A stretch of DNA of 64,000 bases, taken from the NCBI GenBank assembly GCA_964560875.1, contig CAZLMW010000003.1, positions 1 to 64,000 of the forward strand, in the 5' to 3' direction. The notes under the pieces are model-generated. The model did not search any database. It worked only from the letters and a program-made list of their open reading frames with translations, and had not been told where the DNA came from. The stretch is from CAZLMW01 sp964560875 (GTDB lineage Bacteria > Myxococcota_A > UBA9042). Below, one piece after another: positions 52,767-61,730 of the stretch; positions within the stretch are counted from its first letter, which is position 1, and every line of letters starts with the position of its first letter. The translations under genes were made by a program, and so were the position numbers.

Positions 52767-53180
52767 TCACTTCACCACGCAGGCACCGTTGTTGCAGATC
52801 TTCCCAACACCGCAATAGACGCCGTTGTCGATATTGGGGTTGATGCAGCATTGGGGTTGATGCAGCCGACGTCTTCGCGACACAGGTCCAAGGTGCAGAG
52901 GTTGGCGTCCGTGCACGCGGTGGCGACTTTTCATGCCCTTGCACTTGTCGGTGTTGGCGCACGCGAGCCGGCCCCACTTGTCGAGTTTGGCGATCCACGG
53001 GCTGCCCTCTGCGCGGACCAACACGCTCCGCGCCTTGATGTCAAAGTAGCTGCTACGTTCGAAAACGCCGTCGCCTTCGCCGCCCGACGCGCCGGATAGC
53101 CAAACGAGTCGAAGCCTGCCGGGCGCCCCGAACAAGGCGGAGAGCCTTTGGGCTCGCTTTCCGTGGTGGCGCCCGAGCAC
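52767..53180 (-). pseudogene. Decayed fragment of a Cys-rich propeller-type surface protein
   Basis: Translating leftward gives AKLDKWGRLACANTDKC, the same WGxxxC closing motif as the 2894-aa giant. A frame change near 52930 is followed by CTDANLCTLDLCREDVGC in another frame. A 17-base tandem duplication (52833-52866) then breaks the frame again before NIDNGVYCGVGKICNNGACVVK. The remnant is a relic of a related surface gene, and no start or signal remains. Confidence 0.75.
52833..52866. repeat. 17-bp tandem duplication that frameshifts the Cys-rich pseudogene
   Basis: ATTGGGGTTGATGCAGC occurs twice back to back; 17 is not a multiple of three, so the copy shifts the frame. Confidence 0.9.
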
Positions 53181-53194
53181 GCCGCTAGCGCGCC

Positions 53195-53327
53195 GTACCG
53201 GTTGGTTCGGATACGGAGTCGGCGGCCGCGGCCGATGGCGGACTCGGAAATGGCGGATGGCGGATTTTCGGAGCTCGGAGTGCGGGGAAGCAGGCCGGCG
53301 AACGTGCGCTGGCGCTGCTGGACCCGG
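53195..53327. repeat. Duplicated 132-bp intergenic element, copy 2
   Basis: The second copy of the 50401-50532 element, in the same orientation, in the promoter-side region upstream of the FGE-like gene. See the finding for the comparison. Confidence 0.85.
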
Positions 53328-53434
53328 TCGGCGGCGCTGTCCTTCACGGCCGACTGCGCATCTTTGTATCCTTCACCGAATGACGCGCGTCACGCCGAGG
53401 CGGCTGGCGATTGGCCCATTCGATGGAGGCGACC

Positions 53435-54691
53435 ATGCTCAATGGCGTGCGAATACTCGCGGTGATTCTCGTCGCGGCTGCGGCATGTTCCCAGGCGCCG
53501 CCGTCGACCGACGCCGGGCCTTCGGACAAAGACGCGGCGGAAGAAGACGCGACCGAAAACGACGATGTGATCGCCGATTCCGCCGCGACGAGCGATGCGA
53601 GCGGTGCGGTGTGGGACGTGATGAGCAACCTTGACGTTTCGACTGGGTCGATGGACGTACCACCTGTCGACACCACGGCTCAGGACTCGGCGGCCAACAA
53701 GGATGTGCCGCCGCAAGTGGTGCCCTACAACCCGCCGTGGTCGACCAAAACCGAGTTCAGCCAAATTCCGCCCGTAACGGTCAAGATCCCCAAAGGCGAT
53801 TTCTGGATGGGCTGCACGACGCACGACCCATTCTGCGACATCGGCAAGTATCCCCAGGTGAAGGTGACCGTGAGCACGTTCGAGATGGCCAAGTACGAGA
53901 CGACGGTGGCGCAATACCACGCCTGCGTTCACAAGGGACCGTGCACTCCTCGCCACAAGGCCAACAGCTGCGAATCCGTGGGCGTCGGCCCCCCCTGGAT
54001 CGGCGAACTGAACTACAGCAATGAGATCGCCCGGAGGCACCATCCTGAGCACTGCGTCTCGTGGAAACAAGCGCGCACCTTCTGCAAGTGGCTGGGCAAG
54101 GGCTGGGACCTGCCGACCGAGGTGCAGTGGGCGCGGGCCGCACGCGGCGGGTGCGAATTTCACAAGGGCAAGGACTGCAAGACGCAGATGCCGACCTATC
54201 CATTTGGCGAACTCCCCAAGGAGACGGATAAATACTGCGACTACATGGTCATCGAGAGCCAGTATGGCGGGAGTCAGCGACCGTCGGGGCCGACCAACAG
54301 TGGTTGCGGCACCGGATCGTCGATGCCTGTCGGCAGCAAACCGAAGGGGATCAGCCCATGGGGGGTCCATAACCTCGCTGGCAACGTTGCCGAGCGGTTG
54401 TTGGACGACTGGATCGCGCCACGCGACTCGAAGAAACATGCCGTCGGAAAGGCGTACGCTGGCGTTTGGCCACCGGCTGGCTCCACGCATGTCGATAGCA
54501 TCGGTGTAGGACCATCCGCCCCAAAGCTGAAGGTTGGCCGAGGCGGCTCCTACATGGCGAGATGGGACCAAGCGAAGGGCTCGGCATCTACGATGTCCAG
54601 AGGCGAGAGCGCAATAGCTGGCAACAAGACCTTGATCTATTACCCGGGCTATCCGGCGTTGGGGTTTCGATGCGCGAAGAGCGGCAAATAG
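53435..54691 (+). CDS. Formylglycine-generating-enzyme-like (SUMF1/FGE) lipoprotein
   Basis: A 418-residue protein. The N-terminal signal VRILAVILVAAAAC is a lipobox and an Asp/Ala/Ser-rich linker follows. The C-terminal 290 residues are FGE-sulfatase type: VKIPKGDFWMGCTTHD, EMAKYETTVAQY, CVSWKQARTFCKWLGKGWDLPTEVQWARAARGG, WGVHNLAGNVAERLLDDW and GYPALGFRCA. Many Myxococcota members are not true sulfatase activators but structural or binding paralogs. ATG 53435 has GGAGG upstream. A beta-helix gene follows. Confidence 0.9.
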   Translation: MLNGVRILAVILVAAAACSQAPPSTDAGPSDKDAAEEDATENDDVIADSAATSDASGAVWDVMSNLDVSTGSMDVPPVDTTAQDSAANKDVPPQVVPYNPPWSTKTEFSQIPPVTVKIPKGDFWMGCTTHDPFCDIGKYPQVKVTVSTFEMAKYETTVAQYHACVHKGPCTPRHKANSCESVGVGPPWIGELNYSNEIARRHHPEHCVSWKQARTFCKWLGKGWDLPTEVQWARAARGGCEFHKGKDCKTQMPTYPFGELPKETDKYCDYMVIESQYGGSQRPSGPTNSGCGTGSSMPVGSKPKGISPWGVHNLAGNVAERLLDDWIAPRDSKKHAVGKAYAGVWPPAGSTHVDSIGVGPSAPKLKVGRGGSYMARWDQAKGSASTMSRGESAIAGNKTLIYYPGYPALGFRCAKSGK

Positions 54692-54882
54692 CCCCAGCGG
54701 CCACCTCGAGCGATGACGCCCGGTGCTGCAACGCTTGCGAAGACCCGGTTGAGCAGGTCCACGCGGTCGCGCCCAGGCTTCGAGCAGAGGCCGTTGGTTA
54801 CCGCCCGCGGAAGGGAAGAGCGGAGCCGTTCTCCACGGTTTCAGGCGGAAGCGAACGACAATTCATCGGTTCACGTAGGCTG

Positions 54883-56718
54883 ATGCCGGCGGCGCCGCAC
54901 CCATCACCGCCCAGCCCGCAGTTTGCTGGTGTACCGTCTCACCGAAGCCCAACCTATAGACTTCCTGCTGCGCCTCCTGCGCCAAGGGGTCAGAAGCTCC
55001 AGTACGCCGAGAAGCCGGCGTGGCCCGAATGGCCCGCATGCGCGTCGGTAGCTACGACGCAAGGCCCCAAGGAACTCTGGGTCGGCCCGGACGGGGCCGG
55101 CAATGGGCTCTCGGCGTCCAGTCCGTTCCCGACCGTGCATGCTGCACTCGCGACCGCAACCGCTGGCACGACGATCCATGTTCTGCCGGGTGCTTACAAA
55201 GAGACTGTGGCAGAAGTGCGTTCGCGGTATCCGGCAGACACCCCAAGAAACAAGATTGCGCTGATCCACATCCGAGCCGCGAACACCGGTGCCCCAAACG
55301 CCCCCATCGTCATCCGGGCCACGAAGCGCTGGGCCGCGGAATTCCGCTATGACTTCCTGGACAACGACCTGCTAAGCGTCTGGCCAAGGTGGAGCCAAAC
55401 CCCGTTTCCGTCGCTGGAATACATGTGTCTGGGCATCCGGGTAGAGCCGGGGGTCTGCAACGTGGTGATCGACGGCCTCAAGTTCGTCGGCGTGACAATC
55501 GGAGCGGACATCTGGAACGACACCCGCCACATCACCTTGCGCAACTGCTTGTTCGAACAGATCGGCGCCACAAAGTTCGGGTACTTCAAGAACGGTCGCA
55601 ACTATCACCACGGTATCTTCACGGCCGCCACCAGCATGGACGTGACCATCGACCGCTGCGTCTTCCGCCACTTCGGCGCGCATGCCACCACAGCCAATCC
55701 GGCCGACTCCAACCCCAAGCAGTACGGCAGCGCCACCGAACTCGGGGGCCCGAAGACCAACGCGACCTATCACCACGCCTACATCCATTGGCACGCCTGC
55801 TACCTGCAGGGCTTTGGCCACGTCGTTCGCTCGTGCAGCTTCTCCGACATCACCCAAGGCGGATTCATCAAAGTCGACGGAAACAAGCTACTGCCGGGTA
55901 CGCCCGACCGCGTCCTGGCGAAGCAGGAACTCAAGCTCCAGGTGCAGGCAGGTGCACGAAGTCACGTCATCAAAGACAACTGCATCGGACCGGACAGCAA
56001 TCCAAACTCGGGCGCAGGGCAGATCATCTTGTGGGTCAACCCGTCCAACGCCGACAAACCGATGAACCCACCGAAGAACGTGTTGATCCAAGACAACATC
56101 TTCGAATTCGGCCAGGGCGGCTACAGCGGACTGGACAAGATCGGCGCCAATGAGCACTACGGCGACTGGGCCCCAATCACGGCCAGCCAGTGGAACGCGA
56201 ATACGGGCTGGATATGTGCGCACGGGTTGGCGCTGGTCGGCAACGTGGCTCGGTCGCGATTCCTGCTTCGAGTGCGCGTGCCATGGTGCGACCTCAACGC
56301 GACCCCTACCAAGCTCAGTTGCTCGCCGAACAACGCCAAGAACGCGGGCAACAACGTTGTGAAGTACGCCAATGCGAAATGGGCGACGGCGATGCAGAAG
56401 CACTACGCAGCAGCTCCGTGGATGTCGCAGGCGACGGCGGCGATGAGCAGCCATGAGTGGTCGATGCTCGCCGCCGGGGGGTTCGTCACGACGTCGATCC
56501 GCTACATTGGCGCGTCCGGTGCGTTCCTGTTGCTTAACGATGGCACACTCGCGCTGTTCAAGGTTTTCCTGCGAACAGCCACGCTATCGAATGTCCCAGT
56601 GCCCGGCGGCATTCTCGCGGCCAGAGACATCACGATGGCGCTCAACAGCACGATGGCCAGCCCAGTCGCCGTCGACCAGGCGAAATCAAACGCCGCCATA
56701 CCGACCGATTGCGGCTGA
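54883..56718 (+). CDS. Parallel beta-helix protein (carbohydrate-active-like)
   Basis: A 611-residue protein. From about residue 60 the pattern is LWVGPDGAGNGLSASSPFPTVHAALATA, then THIHVLPGAYKETV-type coils, NAPIVIRATK, NVVIDGLKFVGVTI, ITLRNCLFEQIG and VTIDRCVFRHFG: the pectate-lyase/chondroitinase-B style right-handed beta-helix. No clear signal peptide is seen at this start; an ATG at 54670 and a longer frame back to 54562 are alternatives. It is downstream of the FGE-like lipoprotein and may be part of the same surface set. Catalysis is unproven. Confidence 0.75.
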   Translation: MPAAPHPSPPSPQFAGVPSHRSPTYRLPAAPPAPRGQKLQYAEKPAWPEWPACASVATTQGPKELWVGPDGAGNGLSASSPFPTVHAALATATAGTTIHVLPGAYKETVAEVRSRYPADTPRNKIALIHIRAANTGAPNAPIVIRATKRWAAEFRYDFLDNDLLSVWPRWSQTPFPSLEYMCLGIRVEPGVCNVVIDGLKFVGVTIGADIWNDTRHITLRNCLFEQIGATKFGYFKNGRNYHHGIFTAATSMDVTIDRCVFRHFGAHATTANPADSNPKQYGSATELGGPKTNATYHHAYIHWHACYLQGFGHVVRSCSFSDITQGGFIKVDGNKLLPGTPDRVLAKQELKLQVQAGARSHVIKDNCIGPDSNPNSGAGQIILWVNPSNADKPMNPPKNVLIQDNIFEFGQGGYSGLDKIGANEHYGDWAPITASQWNANTGWICAHGLALVGNVARSRFLLRVRVPWCDLNATPTKLSCSPNNAKNAGNNVVKYANAKWATAMQKHYAAAPWMSQATAAMSSHEWSMLAAGGFVTTSIRYIGASGAFLLLNDGTLALFKVFLRTATLSNVPVPGGILAARDITMALNSTMASPVAVDQAKSNAAIPTDCG

Positions 56719-56859
56719 GCTGCGCGGCGAGCCAGTAGAGACGATTCTACGGGCGAATCACGTCGCCGCGGTCCAGGTCTCGTTTGCTCATCGTCACGGT
56801 TTCCACGCCGGAGCGTGTACCCTGCGATTGCTCAAAAAACGGACATTTCTATTGTGGTC

Positions 56860-57432
56860 ATGATGCGTCCAACCTGGCTCCTCGTTGTCGTTGTCGTTGT
56901 CGGGTTGTCGCTGCCCACGCCAGCGCATCCCAAGGCCGGGGCCAAGCCGGTCCGCGTCGTCTCCAAGGACCGTCGCCTCTCCGCGCTGCAGCCACCAGGT
57001 CGGGGTCGTTGCCTCACACCTCCGGTCGCCGGCAGCGACGGATTCTCACAGTCCGACGTCATCTGCGAGCGATTGCGCGCCGATGGTGAGCTCCTGCTGC
57101 GCCTCGAACTCATCGAGCAGAAGTACCCGGCCGGCAAGGTCCAGCTCATCTACCTGCGAAAACCGGCGCCCGCCAAGGGCCATTCGTGGCGGTCATCCAA
57201 GGGGCGCGCCAAAGGCCATGCGGCGACGCTCGTGCGCTACGACTATCCGATCCGCAAAGGGCTTCGATACCGCGATGAAAGGCGGGTCGTGGTCCTCGGT
57301 GAGCGGGTCGTCACGTGGCGAGCAGTAGGGCCCAAGCGGTTTTTCGCGCGGCACGGTCGCCGGCTGTTAAAAAGCTGGATTCGAGCCTCGACGGCCGCGG
57401 CGTTGAAGCGGCCCGCCAAACCGGACAAATGA
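56860..57432 (+). CDS. Secreted protein of unknown function
   Basis: A 190-residue protein with a strong N-terminal signal (WLLVVVVVVGLSLPTPAHP). The mature part is basic and rich in Arg/Lys, with a compact beta-type domain (LLRLELIEQKYPAGKVQLIYLRKPAP; ERRVVVLGERVVTWRAVG). I do not recognise a family. ATG 56860 is chosen to start at the signal; the longer frame begins at 56815. The next gene starts three bases after its stop, so they are probably co-transcribed. Confidence 0.7.
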   Translation: MMRPTWLLVVVVVVGLSLPTPAHPKAGAKPVRVVSKDRRLSALQPPGRGRCLTPPVAGSDGFSQSDVICERLRADGELLLRLELIEQKYPAGKVQLIYLRKPAPAKGHSWRSSKGRAKGHAATLVRYDYPIRKGLRYRDERRVVVLGERVVTWRAVGPKRFFARHGRRLLKSWIRASTAAALKRPAKPDK

Positions 57433-57435
57433 ACG

Positions 57436-58083
57436 ATGAACGCTCGCGCCCAAGCCGCTAAAAACGCCGCCATCCTCGCGATGGCCCATGACGTGCTCGC
57501 CGAGCAGCAAAGCGCCGATTTCGCCGCGGACGTGACAAAGGACGCCCTCGCCGAGCTTGCGACGCTGATGGAGCAGATCCCCGACCCTGAAATGATGGTC
57601 CTGCGCGGTTTCAGTCACGGCGCGATGCCCTACCTGGCGCTCTACCTCGCGCTTGCCAAGCGCGGTTGGTCCGCGCAACAGGTGTGGCCCATCGCCGAGA
57701 CCGCGCTGCGCCGGCAGATCCGCAGCTACCCCGCATTCGCACGCAAATCGGTCGGCAAAGCGATGATCTACAGCTGGCCGATCAAGCGCATGTACCGCAC
57801 CCACGCCGAGCGCTCCCAGCGCGAACGCCCCGGGGGATGGAGCTGGGAGTGGGTCGAAGGCGACGACGGCGGCTACGGCGTGAACTTCACGAGCTGCCCG
57901 ATCCAGGAAGTCGCGAAGCAATCCGGCGCGGGGGAGTTCGGCCGGTATATCTGTCTGCTCGACAAGGTCATGAGCGAAGAGCTCGGCTGGGGACTTCGGC
58001 GCACGACCACAATCGCCGGTGGCGGCACCCGCTGCGACTTCCGTTTTCGCAAAGGCGCCGCGACCGACATTTCTGCGGAGTAG
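57436..58083 (+). CDS. L-2-amino-thiazoline-4-carboxylic acid hydrolase-like protein
   Basis: A 215-residue protein. The C-terminal half reads VNFTSCPIQEVAKQSGAGEFGRYICLLDKVM and RRTTTIAGGGTRCDFRF, matching the ATC_hydrolase family, which opens the thiazoline ring in L-cysteine/cystine-type pathways. The two conserved Cys (in TSCP and YICLLD) are present. It lies three bases after the 190-aa gene. Its stop TAG is the first base triplet of the 15-bp tandem array. The function is a family-level inference. Confidence 0.8.
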   Translation: MNARAQAAKNAAILAMAHDVLAEQQSADFAADVTKDALAELATLMEQIPDPEMMVLRGFSHGAMPYLALYLALAKRGWSAQQVWPIAETALRRQIRSYPAFARKSVGKAMIYSWPIKRMYRTHAERSQRERPGGWSWEWVEGDDGGYGVNFTSCPIQEVAKQSGAGEFGRYICLLDKVMSEELGWGLRRTTTIAGGGTRCDFRFRKGAATDISAE

Positions 58084-58215
58084 TGGGCCGCGCAGTAGTG
58101 GGCCGCGCAGTAGTGGGCCGCAGAGTAGTGGGCCGCGGGTTAGTGGGCCGCACAGTAGTGGGGCGCGGAGTAGTGGGCCGCGCAGTAGTGGGGCGCGGAG
58201 TAGTGGGCCGCGGAG
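58081..58215. repeat. 15-bp tandem array (nine units) starting at a stop codon
   Basis: Nine units of exactly 15 bases (TAGTGGGCCGCGCAG and variants) run from 58081; the first three bases are the stop of the preceding gene. The unit length is a multiple of three, so the downstream frames stay constant. Confidence 0.92.
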
Positions 58216-58284
58216 CAGTCAGCGCCGGGGAGCCTGAGGCGCATCGACACCCGGCGGCACGAGGCTGCTGCTCTCGACCAAAGG

Positions 58285-58313
58285 GCTAATTGTAAATTGA
58301 ATTGACAATTAGC
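58285..58313. promoter_or_regulatory. AT-rich palindrome upstream of the DUF4143 ATPase
   Basis: GCTAATTGT and ACAATTAGC form a perfect nine-base inverted repeat with an 11-base spacer, 23 bases before the ATPase ATG. The strongly AT-rich sequence in a GC-rich genome suggests an operator or promoter element. Confidence 0.6.
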
Positions 58314-58336
58314 ACCAGCAACCTGACGATGGGCAT

Positions 58337-59503
58337 ATGGTCCCTCGAATAGCTGCCCAGCATCTGCTTGCGCTCGCGGAACGGTACCCAGTTGCTGTGG
58401 TGGCCGGGCCTCGTCAGTCCGGCAAGACAACGCTGTGCCGTGACGCGTTCCCCGGACATCGGTACATCAACCTGGAGGATCCGGAGCTCCGTCGGTACGC
58501 CATCGAGGACCCCCGCGATCTGCTCCGAGCCGACAAGCCGCTGATTATCGACGAGGTTCAGCGCGCCCCGGAGCTCACCTCCTATATCCAGGTGATGGTC
58601 GATGAAGACCCGACCCCCGGCCGATTCGTCCTGACCGGCTCCCAGCAGCTTGGCTTGCGGTCGACCGTGCAGCAGTCGTTGGCGGGGCGCGCCGGAATCT
58701 TGGAGCTGCTACCGCTGCAGTTGGCCGAGTTGAGGTGCTTTGAGAACCCTCCGACGGAGCTCTGGCAAACCGTCTTCGCTGGCGGATACCCGCGCATTCA
58801 CGACCGAGGTCACCCGCCGACAGAGTGGTTCGCCGACTATGTGCGCACGTACGTCGAGCGCGATGTGCCGCAGCTCATCGATGTTCGCGACCAGCTGGCG
58901 TTCTCAACATTCCTGCGGCTATGCGCGGCAAATTCGGGACGCCTGGTCAATCTGTCCCAGCTGGGCGCCGACGCGGGCATCACGCACAACACCGCAAAGG
59001 CATGGCTGGGGGTGCTGGAGGCGAGCTTCATCACGTTTCGACTACCTCCGCTCACTGCAAATGTGCGCAAGCGCCTGGTGAAGACGCCCAAACTGCATTT
59101 CTGGGACAGCGGCCTCGTTTGCTATCTTCTCGGCATTCGCGACGCCGAAACACTGCGCCTTCATCCGTTGCGCGGCGCCATCTTCGAAACGTGGGCTGCG
59201 ACCGAGATCGCGAAGGGAATCCGCCACACGCGACGACACGACGACATCAGCTTCTACCGCGATCGCAAGGGGCTCGAGGTCGATCTCTGCCTGGACCGAG
59301 GGGCTGTCGCGGTGGAGTTCAAGTCTGGCGCAACGTTCAGCTCCGATGCCGCGACGCCGCTGCGGAAGTTTCAGACAATCGTGGCCGACGACCCGTTGGT
59401 GCGCGCCAACCGGCTGATCGTTGTCACTGGCGGCGAGCTCAAGCAGCGAAGGGGCGAGGTTGAAGTGCTGCCGTGGCGCGATGTCGGGGATGTGCTTCGA
59501 TGA
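58337..59503 (+). CDS. AAA+ ATPase with C-terminal DUF4143
   Basis: A 388-residue protein: Walker A GPRQSGKTTL, Walker B PLIIDEVQR, sensor FVLTGSQQ, then a DUF4143 region (ADAGITHNTAKAWLGVLEASFITFRLPPLTANVRKRLVKTPKLHF and ATEIAKGIRHTRR). These AAA_14/DUF4143 proteins are common and often patchily distributed; the role is poorly known, possibly DNA-linked defence or stress. ATG 58337 lies after the AT palindrome. It is not obviously part of a larger operon. Confidence 0.92.
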   Translation: MVPRIAAQHLLALAERYPVAVVAGPRQSGKTTLCRDAFPGHRYINLEDPELRRYAIEDPRDLLRADKPLIIDEVQRAPELTSYIQVMVDEDPTPGRFVLTGSQQLGLRSTVQQSLAGRAGILELLPLQLAELRCFENPPTELWQTVFAGGYPRIHDRGHPPTEWFADYVRTYVERDVPQLIDVRDQLAFSTFLRLCAANSGRLVNLSQLGADAGITHNTAKAWLGVLEASFITFRLPPLTANVRKRLVKTPKLHFWDSGLVCYLLGIRDAETLRLHPLRGAIFETWAATEIAKGIRHTRRHDDISFYRDRKGLEVDLCLDRGAVAVEFKSGATFSSDAATPLRKFQTIVADDPLVRANRLIVVTGGELKQRRGEVEVLPWRDVGDVLR

Positions 59504-59570
59504 AAGTGGGTCGAGGATCGGGGAGGTCGCAAGAAATTGCGCCCCGATCGGCCTGTTGTAGCTTCGGTCC

Positions 59571-60269
59571 ATGAACGCGTTCGTGCTCGGTAGTTTCTTC
59601 GCGCAGGTCCAGGTCGACCCGGTCAGCGCCGCCATCTCGTCGCGCGGGATGGTGCTCGCGGTGCTTGTCGTCCTGATCCTGATGAGTGTCCTTTCGTGGT
59701 TTGTGATCGGCGCACGCGCCTGGGCGCTCTATCAAATGCGCCAACAAATCGATGAGTTCCGGCTTGCCTTCCGCAAGCATGACGACCTCGCCACGGCCGC
59801 CGAGGAGCTCAAGCGCTTCGTCACGCTGCCGCACTTCAAGCTGCTGATCGCGGTGCTCAAGGAGCAGGCACGCGACCCGTTTGGCGAAGACGATCCGGAC
59901 GTTGAGTCGCTCGAACGCGCCATGCGACGGGCCTCCGAACCGCTGGTCGAGGAGATGGAGTCGGGTTTGTCCGTGCTCGGAACGATCGCGTCGGCGGCGC
60001 CGTTTATCGGCCTGTTCGGCACCGTTTGGGGCATCATGATGGCGTTTGGCTACCTGTCGGACACCGGCAGCGTGCTGCAGACCGTGGCTCCTCACATCGG
60101 CCAGGCGCTTGTCGCAACGGCGGTCGGCCTGCTCGCGGCGATCCCCGCAGTTATCGCGTTCAACACGCTTGGCCGCGTCGTGCGTACCTTGGTTAGTGAC
60201 CTGGACGGATTTGGGCTCGACCTGCTCAACCACGTTCAGCGCAAGGCACGTACCCAAAGCGCGGCATAA
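59571..60269 (+). CDS. MotA/TolQ/ExbB proton-channel protein
   Basis: A 232-residue membrane protein with three helices: an N-terminal one (MVLAVLVVLILMSVLSWFVIG), then two after a long cytoplasmic loop (SVLGTIASAAPFIGLFGTVWGIM and ALVATAVGLLAAIPAVIAFNTL), the TolQ/ExbB core. It would use the proton gradient to power the TolR/TonB-like partners that follow. The next gene starts 12 bases on. Confidence 0.92.
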   Translation: MNAFVLGSFFAQVQVDPVSAAISSRGMVLAVLVVLILMSVLSWFVIGARAWALYQMRQQIDEFRLAFRKHDDLATAAEELKRFVTLPHFKLLIAVLKEQARDPFGEDDPDVESLERAMRRASEPLVEEMESGLSVLGTIASAAPFIGLFGTVWGIMMAFGYLSDTGSVLQTVAPHIGQALVATAVGLLAAIPAVIAFNTLGRVVRTLVSDLDGFGLDLLNHVQRKARTQSAA

Positions 60270-60281
60270 ACAAGAGACGAC

Positions 60282-60842
60282 ATGGGCTTTTCGACCGGTT
60301 CGAGCGGCGGCCGCAGACGTATCGCGAGCACGACGATCTCCGAGATCAATGTCACGCCGCTCGTCGACGTGATGTTGGTGCTGCTCGTGATCTTCATGGT
60401 CGCGTCGGCGATCGAAAGCGCCCGCTTGTCGCGTGAAGCAGAGACGCTGCGCCAGGTGGCGACGGACGACGACTCCGACTCGCAGAAGGAGGCGGTCAAC
60501 CAGGTGCCGGTGGATCTGCCCAAAGCCAAGGCGGAGACGGTTGCCAAGGCCCAGCGCACCAAGAAACCGACCCTGACCTTCGACAAGTCGCAGCGCATCT
60601 GGCTGGGCAAACGTCAGCTCGCCGACTGCCGGCGTTATGCAAATCGCTTCGACGCGTGTCTCGACGAGTTTGAGAAGAACCTGCAGGCCACGACCGCCGA
60701 CAAACAGGTCCGGGACGTGAACCTGCGGGCGGATCGGAAGCTGTCCTACGGTGAAGTGCTGCAGCTGATGGCGCGGATGCGACGGGCGGGGATCACCCAC
60801 TTCGGCCTCATCACGCGGGCGCCGGTTGGGGCCAGCAAGTGA
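60282..60842 (+). CDS. ExbD/TolR-family protein
   Basis: A 186-residue protein with the conserved start ISEINVTPLVDVMLVLLVIFMVAS, an N-terminal single helix with the functional Asp (LVDVML). The periplasmic part is longer than usual and includes a Lys-rich stretch. It is in the cluster between the ExbB-like gene and a TonB-like gene; the stop overlaps the next start. Confidence 0.9.
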   Translation: MGFSTGSSGGRRRIASTTISEINVTPLVDVMLVLLVIFMVASAIESARLSREAETLRQVATDDDSDSQKEAVNQVPVDLPKAKAETVAKAQRTKKPTLTFDKSQRIWLGKRQLADCRRYANRFDACLDEFEKNLQATTADKQVRDVNLRADRKLSYGEVLQLMARMRRAGITHFGLITRAPVGASK

Positions 60843-61729
60843 ACACGCAGTCCGGTGCACTTGGCGCGCTCGGGGATCTCGAGGGGGCGCGGCGTCGCGT
60901 CGAGCTGCTGGCCGGAATCGGGGCGGTTGTCGCGGTTCACCTTGGTGTCGTCGGCGCGATCGTGATGACCCCGGCCCGAACGCGCACAGAGGTCGATTCG
61001 GGCATGGACGATGGGCCGTGCACGTCGGTTGTGAGCCCCAGCTGTTGCGGGGGGCGTGTGCAGGATACCGGCGGCGGATCGGTCGGTGAGCCGGGGACGC
61101 GTCGATGCCCGGAGCCGATGCGCAGGCGCCAGCGACGACGGCCTGAAGATGCGCCTGCGTCCACCGTTGACCTGCTGCAGGCCCAACTGATCGAGCGTCT
61201 CGGCAGCGAAACCGGCAAGCTCCCGCCGACCACACGCGCCGAGCACAAGCCGCAGCAAACCAAGGAAGAGCGCCGCCGTCGCAAGATCTCCAAGATCGTG
61301 CAGGGCGGTGAGCTCAAGAAGATCTTCAAGGGCGGCAAGACGTCACGGGCCCGACGCAGCAAGCTCGGCTCCATCCTCGGCAAAGCGACGGGACGCAAAG
61401 ACGGCGACGCCCTCGTGTCGCGCAAAGGTTCGGCGTACGTGCGCGAAGTGCGAATCGCCATGCAGAACGCCTTTGTCCTGCCGGGCCAAGTGCCGGTGTG
61501 GCTGCGCAAAGAGCTGCGCGCGCGGGTCCGCATCACGCGCATGACAGCGACCGGACGGGTTCTCGCGTATCGAGTCGAGCGCAAGAGCGGCAACGACGCC
61601 TTCGACAAGACGGTGCGGTCGCTGATGGCCCGCTACAAATCCGGACTGCGCACCTTGCCGGCGCCACCGCCCCACATCCTGACCGAGATCAACTCGCGCG
61701 GGATGCGCATCAGCCTCCGCGGTGGTTGA
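60839..61729 (+). CDS. TonB/TolA-like periplasmic energy-transducing protein
   Basis: A 296-residue protein starting at GTG 60839 (overlapping the ExbD-like stop). A membrane segment (ELLAGIGAVVAVHLGVVGAIVM) is followed by a Cys/Arg-rich stretch (SPSCCGGRV), then a charged, helical region (EERRRRKISKIVQGGELKKIFKGGKTS) and a C-terminal TonB-like domain (VRITRMTATGRVLAYRVERKSGNDAFDKTVRSLMARY). It probably couples the ExbB/ExbD motor to the outer membrane; no receptor gene follows. Confidence 0.82.
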   Translation: MNTQSGALGALGDLEGARRRVELLAGIGAVVAVHLGVVGAIVMTPARTRTEVDSGMDDGPCTSVVSPSCCGGRVQDTGGGSVGEPGTRRCPEPMRRRQRRRPEDAPASTVDLLQAQLIERLGSETGKLPPTTRAEHKPQQTKEERRRRKISKIVQGGELKKIFKGGKTSRARRSKLGSILGKATGRKDGDALVSRKGSAYVREVRIAMQNAFVLPGQVPVWLRKELRARVRITRMTATGRVLAYRVERKSGNDAFDKTVRSLMARYKSGLRTLPAPPPHILTEINSRGMRISLRGG

Positions 61730-61730
61730 G

